Shown here in pieces: positions 31,679-43,800 of a stretch of 64,000 bases of DNA (position 1 is its first letter; every line of letters starts with the position of its first letter). Made by a program: the position numbers and the translations under genes. The notes beneath the pieces are model-generated. The model searched no databases, was not told where the DNA came from, and saw nothing but the letters and a program-made list of their open reading frames with translations. Source of the DNA: Endomychus coccineus (taxonomy: Eukaryota > Arthropoda > Insecta > Coleoptera > Endomychidae); the NCBI GenBank assembly GCA_958510875.1, contig OY294070.1, forward strand, positions 40,724,012 to 40,788,011, read 5' to 3'.

Positions 31679-32694
31679 TTAGCTATCCAAGATATTCAAT
31701 TTTCTTTTTCATTCGATGGGTATTTTTTTATATTCAAAAGATGATATAAATATTATTATTAAACTTGTTCTAAGAATATCAGTGTTTGAGAAAACATTTT
31801 TTTCCTTCTAAACTAAGCGAAATATGGAATTTTCACAAGAGATAAAAAATGAAGATAATAAATAGGCCTTTCTTAGAATCATATTACCACCTCTAATAAA
31901 ATTATTTGAAAAACATCAGAGGGGTGAGGGTGGTTTTACCCTTCTACAATTTCCTTTGAATTTCTTTGGTTACTGAAAGTAGGGTAACATTCTACAATGC
32001 ACTTTTGTAAAATTGTGTCTAATTTGTTCCACGCATTCGTGAATAGCGCACAAAAATGTGATTTTTTAAGTGAACTTTGAACTCTCTTCACGAACAAACG
32101 ATACATATTGTTACTAAATAAATTGGGTTCAATCGACTTTTTGACCTCTACAATAAGTGGTGGTTTCATTTCCCAGTAATTTTGGGACATCCTGTCTACA
32201 TATTACTTTGTTTATTAAATTATTATTGATTAAAATTTCAACCTTCAGGAAGTCATGTAAAATAATATAACTAAGTCCATTGAATACCAGATCTATTTTA
32301 CATATAACTTACAGTAATTTTCAGAAAATTTCTAGCTACAGTCGAGTGTGAAATTTCTGAATAATTATTCAAAACATTTTTGAGTAATTTATTTTTCAGA
32401 CAGATAAGAATCGAAAGTTCAACTTTTCCATCGGATATGGTGAAACATTTTTTATTAGTCAATTTGTAATGAATGTAGACAGCAAATATAGATAGTTTAA
32501 ATCAGGAGTGTATAGTGATTTAATAAGTGCGAGAGAGATTCGACAAAGATGGGGATGAATAATGGGCGTTCTATTCATAGCGCCCCTGTCACACGTCCAG
32601 CAGAACCTAAAATCCCTAATAGGAACGTGAGCCAGACCATATGCACATTGCATCCGAATAACTTTGCTAAGCTTACAATAATTATCTGAAGATA
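31679..32694. other. Unit 2 right part, no gene seen
   Basis: AT-rich and homologous to 23760-25200. Minus-strand ORFs (31936-32190, 32459-32653) are not preserved as frames between the two units, which argues against coding. Confidence 0.5.
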
Positions 32695-34190
32695 AAGTAC
32701 ATTTATTTTATAACTTATAGAACAAAGTTACGATATTAAAAATTCTCAATCATTGTAGCTTCTATCTAAAATAAAAAATCATCGGGATTTGATGAAATTT
32801 TTTCTAAACTCTTAAAAACAATTCCACATATCGTTCCTCCTTTGACTCGCATGATAAACTTATCGTTGGAAACAGGTACCTTTCCAGATATGTTCAAATT
32901 AGCAATCATCTTTCCCTTACACAAAAAAGGAAATACATCTAATATAAAGAATTACCGTCAAATTTCACCGCTCTCGAGATTTACAAAATTCTTGAGAGAT
33001 GTGTCTACAACATAATTACGGATTTCAATGATAAATATAATATTCTTAATATGAGCTAACGTGGCTTTAGGAAAAATAAGTTAGTGGAAACTGCCACAAA
33101 TCAACACATGGATTATGTTTACATGGAACTTGACAGAGGCAACTACGTTGTCTGCCTTCTCTTCGACCTGTCTAAGGCTTTCCACAGTTTAAATCCTGAA
33201 TTTATACTAAAAAAATTATACACCCTTGGCATAAGGGGTATCTTATTAAATTGGATTGAATTATACCTAAAAAACCGCCACCTTGTTGTAAAAATTAACA
33301 ACGAACTCTCAGAAAAATTCCGTTTCACTTGGAGTTCCTCAGGTATAGTCTTGGGACCGTTGTTGTTCCTACTGTTTGCAAATGACTTGTCAAACTTTAC
33401 CAGCGAGGGTAGTCATAATGTTTGTAGATGACATAACCAATAACGGTTTCAGGCAGGTCTCTTGAGGAAGTACAAACCAAAATTCATAAGATATGCAAAA
33501 AAATTGAGTTCTGGTGCAACAAAAACTCTTTGATTTTGAACAATGAAAAAACTATGTGTAAATTTTCATCGCCATAGAATGATTCCCAAGTTAATAAAGG
33601 AACAATTTCCATTTCCTTTCACAGCCAGTGTTAAACCTCTGGGTACCTGGCTCGCCTCCGATTTGAGTTTCAATAATCACATAAAACATGTATACAACAA
33701 ATTAAACAAAGCTTTTTATGGAATTCTTCGATTGAAATCATACGTTAATAAACGAACTCTGATAAACTTATATTATGCAGTAGCTTACTGTCATCTTTTT
33801 CACAATATAATATCTTGGGGTTGTGCCAATGATTTTAATAGTTCTCTTAGACTACCGTGCAAGTTGTAGAGAAATACTCAATTTTAACTGTACCTTCTAT
33901 TTACTTCATGAAGTGCGTTAAATTCACCAGGAAATATTTCAACACTTTTCATCAACAATCTGACGTTCATGACTATAACACAAGGACCATAAATCTCCGT
34001 TTACCTCCTCACAAAACCACTATGTTTCGCAAATCTCCAGTTTATAAATGTTTTTTATAACGCATTACCTGTTGACATCAAATCAAAACTAACTTACAAA
34101 TCATTCAAGATTGGTGTAAAATCATTCTTACAACAAAAACCTTTGTACTTTATCAGGGAATTTTTTACTCCTGATTTATAACAACGTTTT
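32695..34190 (+). pseudogene. Non-LTR family B, longest copy (start of unit 3)
   Basis: Begins like units 1 and 2 but without the family A insertion or the 85-bp deletion. Motifs in order on the plus strand: SSGFDEI-like start, HKKGN...NYRQISPL, the 115-codon ORF 33084-33431 with LLFDLSKAFHSLN and GIVLGPLLFLLFANDL, then VDDIT in a shifted frame. The thumb/C-terminal region at 33543-33869 has FNNHIKHVYNKLNKAFYGIL. DLSKAF and (F)VDD are the palm motifs A and C. Several frameshifts disable it. It reveals the ancestral target of the family A insertion. Confidence 0.8.
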
Positions 34191-34620
34191 TCTGGGCAGA
34201 AAATGCACATAAATTATATGTACGGGAAATCTTTTATTATATTATATTATACATATTTCTTACACATACACTATTTACATCATTCTGTACTTTGTATGTT
34301 ATTAATGATTATTATTATTATCGCGAGTTCTGTCGTAAATGAAGTGAGTCAGTCAAGTCAGCTTGCGCGCATCGAATACTGTTGGGTACAGCCATCTATA
34401 GCGCTTTATACTTGTTTATCTTGCAATAAGTCTGGCTCAAAACTCACAAGACTCCCCTAAACACCACTGATGTAAGAATATATCTATGGTTTCACAGTTT
34501 ACGTGGTGTGAAATCATTTTAAAATTGAATGTTACAGCCTCTAGTTTGAATTCAAGATTTATTTCTCCACAGTTCGAACCTACATAATTAAAAAAGAAGA
34601 AAAGTTTCAGCTCACTCTTT
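34191..34620. other. No feature recognised
   Basis: AT-rich, with ATTATTATTATTAT-type simple repeats at 34305-34322. The 85-codon ORF at 34203-34460 has low-complexity hydrophobic content and no motif. Confidence 0.4.
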
Positions 34621-34621
34621 C

Positions 34622-34627
34622 TTTATT
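34622..34627 (-). terminator. Poly(A) signal of PIGL
   Basis: AATAAA on the minus strand, about 260 bp after the PIGL stop codon and the first good signal downstream of it. Confidence 0.5.
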
Positions 34628-34888
34628 TGACTTTGGAAAACATGAAACGATACAAACTCAACATTATTTATCTTTGGCACACATATATATGACAGGAGGT
34701 AGATATAAGAAACCTAAAAAATGTTTAAATACCTAAACTAATATATAAAAATGTCTAAAGCTTTTAAACTTAACTAAATCAAAGCAAAGGAAACTTGAAA
34801 TTCAGTTTCTTTAGCTGCCTGAAATATAATTTTAGCACCTGAGGTAATACATTCAATGATCATGTAATATAAATTATTTTCTAATAAA

Positions 34889-37800
34889 TTAATCATCTAC
34901 GTCTAAGTCAAGCTCAATATCTGATAAATTCATTTCTTGTAAAGTATTTATAAATAAGTATCTAGAAAATATTAAATAAAGTCTTCTAAACCATGCTAAT
35001 TGAGAAACATGTTGCTTCATGGCTTTATATATATTGGAACGATCATTTGGACCTACAATATACCTGAAAAAACATAGAATTAGTTATGATAGACTAGGAG
35101 GTTGGTATGTACGCTGCGCATATGCCCAAAGGGTTAAGACGGAGTGAGTAACTGTGCCGAAAGGATCGGCTTAGGCGAAAGCCAAACCAACAACGTATGA
35201 GCCGAAAGGAGGATAGACTACGTTCGCAACACTCACGCCGTCTTTTTCATAAGCCGATAAAGAGCGCGAGTCGCAGTTGGTTACACGAGTACGTTTCTTT
35301 TCTCTACAATTCACCAACTAGTTAGCGTACCGAACCGCTCTGCTCCATAACTCAATGGATTGAATTTTCCATTTGACCGCTACCTTTGCCGAATAATCCT
35401 ACTGAATCAAGAAACGACTTCGTTCGCTAACGCCCACTCCGTCTTAATAAAGATTTTCATGTACATATATTAAATAGGGACATGGAATATCTTTCGATTT
35501 CTCTATGATATAATTCACAAACAATTATCCAAATATTGAGTTTTCACTCAAGAATGTTCCAAATAGATTATATTTATATTATTCTTATTTCAATTCTTCT
35601 TTTTTTATTGATAATCTCAAATTACATATAATACAGGCGAATTATCATCCATTGGGACATAATTCATAATGATCTTGCTTCAAATGATTTCATCAGATTG
35701 ATATTCTTTATATATATTCGTCAAACTTTTTTATACTATGTTAGCGTCTTTTTATTTATCGACGGGTAAGCCCCACTGGTTGTATAAAATTATGGATTAA
35801 TGTAAGTATACCAAGACCAGATTTTAAGAATTTGACCTCTGGTCTCGGTATACTTACATTAATCCATAATTTTGCACAACCAATGGGGCTTACCCGTCAA
35901 TAAATAATAACTTTATTCAGTTTTATAAATACAGCTACGCGCCAATTTTTTGGTAGATTCAGGCATACCAAAACTGGTTTGGGTGCGACAAGGATGGCGT
36001 ATCCCTGAGGATCCTTATTAGAGATCAGTTTAATATGATTTGAGAGAAACAGCATTGGTAAAATCAAATTAAAACGATAAAAGTTCAACATAATAAGAAA
36101 TAATTTGGAAATTAGTTCGGTTTGAATTGTTGATTGTGAATAAATCTATTGAAATTAAGTACAGCAAATTTTGTAACACAACAATTAATTGATAAAACAT
36201 AATGATAAATAATTTGAAAAACAGTTCAATTCATTCTCTATTGAATGTGAGAAATAACATTACTTACATAATTCATATCGAGGGGTTAGAAATTACTGAT
36301 TTTCAAATTATTTATCATTTTGTTTTATTAATTATTCGTTGTATTACCAAATTTGATGTACTTAATTTCAATAGATTCATTCACAATTAGCAATTTAAAC
36401 CGAACTAATTTCCATATTATTTATTATGATATACTTTATTTGTTTTTTTAATGAATTTTATTGTTTTGATCTTATTTTACCAATGCAGTTTCTCTCAAAT
36501 CACATTTAACTCGCCTCTAACAAGGATCCTCAGGGATACGCCATGCTTCGCGGCCCCAAAACAATTTTTTCGCAGAGCTGAATCTACCAAAAAATTGGGG
36601 CGTGGCAATAAATTTGTTTTATACTTGACTACATGAGAGAGAAACCTATAATGTTCCAAGAACATCGTGAAGCCAGCGATGGTATGTTGAGAGGAGATTC
36701 GAATTTTTCATCCCAGAATGGATCAAAAAATAATCTTTTTCGCACATTTGAATGATCAAAATATTTATCATATTATCTCCCCTCTGAGGGGTTGAAAGAA
36801 AATGTACACTCACACTAGCTTTTCTTTCACATAGAAGCTACAAGTTGATGGAGGTGCCAACATTTTTTTTTTCCAATTTCAGACGATGTGGTCAATTTTT
36901 GCCAAAAGACCAAAACATGGCGAAAATTATTGAAAATGGACGCATAGAAAATGTTGGCCTAATGGTTTTTGAGTAATGAGCATTATTATTATTATTATCA
37001 AATATCGGTAATGAGCCTAGGTAGAATACCTATTTTAGGCTCAATTACTAAAAATACAGTGTCCAAAGTTGTGAAGTAATACAAGAACAATTATATGTAA
37101 ATAAATCGGATCAAAATAAAGATCAACAATTATTTTTTGTATAACATAACAAGTCACTAGTCACTGGAGCGGAAAACACGGGCTTTACGTTGATATTTTT
37201 AATTTGTCATAACGAGTTTTAAAGGTTGTAACTGACGTAGCACACACAACATCACAAGGGAGATATTAACAACAATTTTCCACTTGGTCAGAAAGGGTTA
37301 TACCACGTTCCAATTTTGGTCACAACTAAAACTGCCAGTGCTGCAAACTGCATGGAGAAAAATTTTTGGCATTCATTGAATATTGATCACCAAGGGACCC
37401 TCTTCGACTAGCACCAAATACCAACTCACATAGGATAAAATACTCAGATTAATAATTGCTAAAGCATAACACATATGCCAACATGTTATAACTCAGGCCC
37501 AAAATATGTATCTATCTTCTAGGACCTAGACTATTATGTCTTGAAATTCTAGAACCCACTGTGTATAAATTAGGTATTATAGGTTTGGAAAATATTTCCC
37601 AACGCAGTTAGTAGGTTTATGGGCAACATTCATATCATACTTTTTTGAATATTTCTTAATTTTCTTTGAGGTCTTCGGAATATATGGTAATGTTGTAAAA
37701 TTATCTGTATCACCGTTTATGTTATTCATTTATAGAATACAAATTAAATTGTTCAGATTGCGATGGGACTCATTCCGGAATCTCTAAGCAATGTGTGCAA

Positions 37801-40800
37801 AAAAGATAAGTATAGTACAAGAAACAAAAACTTTAACAGCCCTTGCTAAACACTGTTTTGATTATAACGATCAATTCAATTACAAAAATGTTAATATTTT
37901 AACTAAGGAAACCAATTATTATAAAAGATCTATTCTGGAGATGATTTATATAAAACATGACTGCAAGTCAGTGGCGGAACTACAATGCGCGGGACCCCGC
38001 AACGCGGGGGGGCCCAGAGCTATAGGGGCCCAAATGCATCATGAAAAGAGTGAAACATTCTCGAAACTGATAACCGACTTTACCAGCAAGCGCAAAAAAA
38101 ACAAACAATTCTAATACAAAACATTTTAAAACCCTTAGCAAGTATTGCAACCTCCCACATCTGTTGGTCATTACTTTGTTTTGATCCACTGACTCGGCTG
38201 CCTGAAAACAAAGAAAAGGCCCCTCTCTCACACTCTTCAGAACTTGTCGAAAATTGTTTGGGTAGGTTGATCAGTGACAGTGTTACGTCGCTAATTAACG
38301 CCACTATATATTATTTCATATTATTTAATTATGTATGTACTTCCCAATTTTACAACCGTCTCGTCACCGTCTCGTCCCCTCCGGTAGGTACGTTCATTTG
38401 TTTCATGTTTTCAGAACTATACAAATCCAAATATTTATTATTTATGATACCTCTCCAGATGTTATTTATGACCATTTCTTGGCGCATCGACAATTCGGGT
38501 TTTTCCATTTGAAGTATTTGAACCTTTCTTCTTACACATTCCTCAGTAATAGCATGTTTTCCACCACTTCCTTCCTGTCACCAATAAAAACCTACCCGTA
38601 AACTCCACCCTCTTCTACTTTTCTATTAGATTTTAAGTTTGTCAATTTTAAGATACCTATATCTTGTGAATGTGTGGGTAACTTTGAAATTTGCATTCAA
38701 CTCGAATTCGTTACAAAATATTAAATAAATATTAAGTGTGAACTGTGAAAGTAGGCAAGTTATATTTTCAGCTTTATTTTTTAATTCAAATATGGAAATA
38801 AAAGATGTGATTAGAGATTTTACAAATTTGTAATCCAGGAGGAAGGATTTTAAATTTTAAATATATTTTCTTTCGTTAATTTTTAATTGTTGTTCCTTTT
38901 TGTTATTTAAAAATATTTAATAAAAATATCTATAAAAATTTGTGTTTCTTTTGTAGTAGGGGCCCGAATAATATTTTGCGGGGGGGCCAAAAAATTGAAG
39001 TTCCGCCACTGCTGCAAGTCTATGAATCATAGAACAGATATTCAGTCATTAAGTCAGATTTACACTAATTTGATTAATTAAAACCCTTCCAAATTCTTAC
39101 ATGTGTCATTATAATGTTAAAAGTATATTATAGGTAGAAACCTCAAACAACCATATTCCTGAAAAGGTAGCAGCGACAAAGTTCAGGTGGCAAACCATAT
39201 GACGGAAGTTTCTCATGAAGGCTTCGGTGCCAGACTAGGTCAAATGCTTTGGAGTTATCCAATGCTACAGCTAGAGATTCCCAATGTTTTTCAAGAAATT
39301 TCTGCCATGCATGTGTTACATAGACAAGCAGGTCTCCTGTTGATTTCTGCTGACGAAAGCCATATTGCCGGTCATTCACGATTTTGGAGCTCTCTAGGTA
39401 TTTGATGAGCTCGATGTTGATAGTTTTATCAGTTTAGAGATCACAGGTAATAGTCTATAACGTAACCTTGTCGCTTTTCGGTAAATTGCTTACTGCGTAA
39501 GCCTCGAATCCTCGGGCGCCAGCTTTTCTAAAGGTTAACTCCTTTTGAGGGCTTCTGCTAGGGTCCTCTCCACAAGGCTTGTCACTATGCTATCTAAAGA
39601 TAGCCTTGTTCCTAGGGTAGCTACAGTGAAGTATAACCAGAGTCCAATGGGCAGAAAACAGTATCGAAATTGTAGGCTTTAATTACAATTGATACCTGGT
39701 TATAACTTAGCTCGTTAAAGATGGAGCAGAAATAATTTAATAAAACAGGGAATTCCAAATATTAAAATATATAATGATTTTAACAAGTACACTTTCAGAA
39801 TAATCAATTTAAATGCAATTGAACGGTATTATTTCACAAAATTACACCCAGACGGAAAATGTAATGAAGCTCAAACGGTAAATGAAAACTCTTTCAAGAT
39901 ATCAACTCTACGATAAGTTCGGTCACTAAATTCAATTCAGCGGTACGGGATCGGTTGATGAATGATTCAGAATGATCAATTTGCGGAAAAGTACGAATCA
40001 AACAGGTCTCAGCGTAATGAGCGGTATTCGGTAAATTTTAGATAGCAGCACTAATAAATGAAATGTTCAAATCACACTACGATATATTCGGTTGGTTCGG
40101 AAAATATTGTTTTGCACTAGTTTTCCGATTGTACGATATCAGATTTTACTATATTTCGGTTAATTACTCTAATTGAATTTATTCTGTCATAACACCCACC
40201 CTGGTATTAGCTATCCACGGATTACCCGGTAATTGTATGACAGTATTAGATTTCATACACTTTGTAGATTCAGAATCTAGACAATTAGGGCTTATACTTC
40301 CGGGATAGACACAGCGTGCACAAGTCCTAATTATCGTATCTGCAATAACCCCTATATCCACGGCCGAGGACTTCTCATAGTATTAAGGGAATTATTACGA
40401 TTCTCAATCACACAACCACCCCCAGCTTATACTACAGTGTGCACAAGCCGTTGGTGGTTTGGTCGTCTAGGATATACTTATACTTCCGGGATAGACACAG
40501 CGTTCACAAATATATCAAAGACGCCCCTGTCGTTCAAACGTACACACCCTGTACACACCATACAATTACTTGAATATTTCAATCCACGCGCGCATTCAAA
40601 TCGTGCGCGATTCGACCTATGACAGGATAAACTCACATATGATGATTCAAATTACTGAATACCACGGAACTTAAATATCGTACAAACGTTTACCAATCAC
40701 AACAATAATCATAAAATACGGAAATCAATATATCGTAATGCCCAAAAAATATAAACTATTTGCTATCAATTACCTTATGAAACAATTCACTTGCACGGAA

Positions 40801-43800
40801 AAACTATTGTTAATTCACAGTTTTATTCTGACTTAAACTTGGATTTTTAATTCACTTCGATTCTTAAATGATCACACTTCAACGATATTAATCGGAATTC
40901 AAAACACAAAAGAGCAATGGTACTTATGGAGATTCAAAATCACAAAAGAGCTACTTCACCGATCAAAATTGAAATCACAAAAGAGAGCTATTGTACTACT
41001 TGAAAATTGAAATCACAAAAGAGAGCGATCTGTTGTCTGTCACGGCTTTTATATGTTTCCCGAGGTTCTGGACAGGTCTGCTCCACCAATTCCTTATTTT
41101 GTGCCGAGGATTTTTTACTTATGCCCCGAACAATGATTAAAAGTGACGCTACTTTTTAGATCTAAAATTCGCGCTCATGATATCACACCAGTTCCTCCCG
41201 GCGGATAAACAAGTGTTATCGGAGTTTTTTGGTTGTTCGCCTTTTTTTATACATAAGGCTGTTCAAAGTTTGGTGTCTTAACTGGCCAGACCGCTGTTTT
41301 TGCAACATATTTTATCGGAATGAAATGCAATTTTGAACGGACATGAATTTGATTCATCTATTTGAATAATTATACTTATTCGAAATTACGGAGATTTATA
41401 CAAGTGACAATCACGGAATACACATTCAGAATTCATTCATATCTATTGAAATAATGAACTGTTCAAACTGAAATTACATGTAACATCCGTATTTATTGCC
41501 TGATCTAAATTAAATAATCTTTCAGAATTTAAGCTTCGTTACAAGTCTATAACTATTAGGAAGTCTTCTTTTCTTTTTTTTGGAATTGGTTGTACTCTAG
41601 CTGTCTTACAGCTGAAAGGAAACACACCAAGTTTGTATGAAAGGGTAAACAGCCTGCAGAAAACTGGTGTTAATTCAGGTACACATTCCTTGAAACGACA
41701 GGTGGAATTCCGTTTGTCTCCATAGACTTTTTGGTATATATATAAAAACTAAATAAATTCATTAATATAACTATTTATTTATTTTGACGTGTAAGCTCCA
41801 TTGGTTGTAGAAAATTATGGATAAATGTAAGTATACCGAGACCAGAGTTTAAAAAGTCCTACAATATTCAAATTTGACGCTAACATAGAAAGAAAAAGAG
41901 TTTGACTAATATATATAAAGAATATCAACCTGAAGCATTTGGAGCAAGATCATTTTGAAATATATCCTCAATTGATGATAATTCGCCTGTATTATATGTA
42001 ACTTTGAGATTATCAATATTAAAATGATGAATTGAGATAAGAATAATATAAATATAATCCATTTCAAACATTCTCGGGTGAAAACTCAATATTTAAATAA
42101 TTATTTGTGAATTATATCATAGAGAAATCGAAAGATATTCCATGTCCCTATTTAATATATGTACATAAAAATCTTTATTGAGACGGAGTGGGCGTTAGCG
42201 AACGAAGTCGTTTCTTGATTCAGTACGATTATTCGGCAAAGGTAGGTTCTCATCATGTAGCGGTCAAATGGTAAATAGAATCCATTTACAATTTTGACAC
42301 AAACTAGATATGATACTCGAAATTTACTTGCTTAAATTTAAAATTCAACGCCCTACCTTGAACCGTTTTCGAGTTATGGAGCAGAGCGGTCCGTCGAAAT
42401 ACTCAACGGTATTTGCTTTGTTTCGCGCACTGTTCGGTGCGCTAAGTATCTGGTTACATTATAAATTTAGAATTCGCACGGTATTGAACTTGACCGGTAG
42501 TGAAAATAATGCTGACAAGACAGTATTATTTATTATTTGCAATATAAGTGTCTGAAAATGAAATTAACACCAACCAAATGGTTTAAAGTAAGTTTTGTAA
42601 TCAGATAATACATTGAAATAAAATATCTGAAAGATTATAATGAGAATAAACCGTCATTTGCAATAATGGAGAAAAATATAGATTGGTAATAATTGAATTC
42701 GGTAAAAAAGGGAATCGTGAAAATATTATGATAATACATTGTTGAGGTCAAACTACTATGCGGAAGAAAACTTGGAAATCCAGTGTATCATACAACAGTC
42801 GCGGAAATCTGAAAATCATCTACTTTGGCTGTTTTATTCGAATTGAGATGTGGGTTTCAGCAATTTTCAACTTTAGATTGAATGAAACACAAACATTCAA
42901 AATTTATTTTTATTCTACATTGTTTGAACTGGTAGTCCGTCCCTCTGTAACTTTTAGGGTTCAAATTTTTACGTTCCTTAATTTTGGTCGATCTTTATGG
43001 TGCGGGTGCGCTGATCACGAATATGGACATTAAAATTGTCTGGGCCCTATGCTACTCGAGTTATTGGCCATTTTTTGGGTCAAAATTGCCCCGACTTTGG
43101 TGTTTTTTCAATTTTTAGAAAAACTCTGGGTTCCACTCGATCATTTTATGACAGAAAATCGCTCTTTTCTTAAAAAACGTTATTTTGCGATTGCGGGCCA
43201 AAAAATTAACCTTTTGACTCAAAACAAAATTCAAACGAAAGATATAGATGGCTGTCACATATGAACCAAAATCCAACCACTTTGGTTCATATGGGCCGAT
43301 TTGAGACCATTTTGAAAAAAAGGAACCGCGAAAAATGAGACAAATTTTTAGGTCAGAAAGTTCGAATCAGGAAAATAAATTCATAAACATTTACGCAAAT
43401 TTTGATACAAAGCACAATCTTCTGGATTGCGTCAATCTCGAGAAAACTTATGCTAAGACTTTAGGGTCTTTCGTTATAAGCTTTTTTCGACTATAGATGC
43501 CTCTTGTGGCTATCTCAATGTACTGTTTCCCCGCTTCAGCGTTCGACAGTCACACAAAAAAAAAATCAACTAAAAATTCTAACTCTTAAATATCGAAGAT
43601 GATGTAAACTGAAGTTAACCCGGGTTCGATCCCACCCGGGAGACTTTTTTTCCTTTTTTTTAGGGCCAAGACATTTTCAATGTCCATATTCGTGATCAGC
43701 CGAAAACTTACAGATTGACCAAAATTAAGGAACGTAAAAATTTGAACCCAAAATGTTAAATAAAATTACAGAGGGACTGGACTATAATGGAAGTAAAAAA

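Larger units (their letters stand above)
25469..32694. repeat. Tandem segmental duplication, unit 2
   Basis: Carries the same order as unit 1 (family B, family A, family B, INTS2-like fragment, TMED, flank) but not the younger family A and palindrome insertions. It has its own insertions at about 29630-29830 and 31478-31678. Confidence 0.9.

Noticed and set aside
34203..34460. 85-codon ORF
   Set aside because: AT-rich, repetitive isoleucine/tyrosine content, no motif; overlaps a simple repeat.
38080..38601. ORFs inside the hAT element (38080-38304, 38258-38601)
   Set aside because: No transposase motif (no hAT dimerisation or RW motif seen). They overlap in several frames and look incidental.
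43600..43660. tRNA gene
   Set aside because: Only a T-arm/B-box-like hairpin is present. No acceptor stem, anticodon arm or A-box could be placed upstream.
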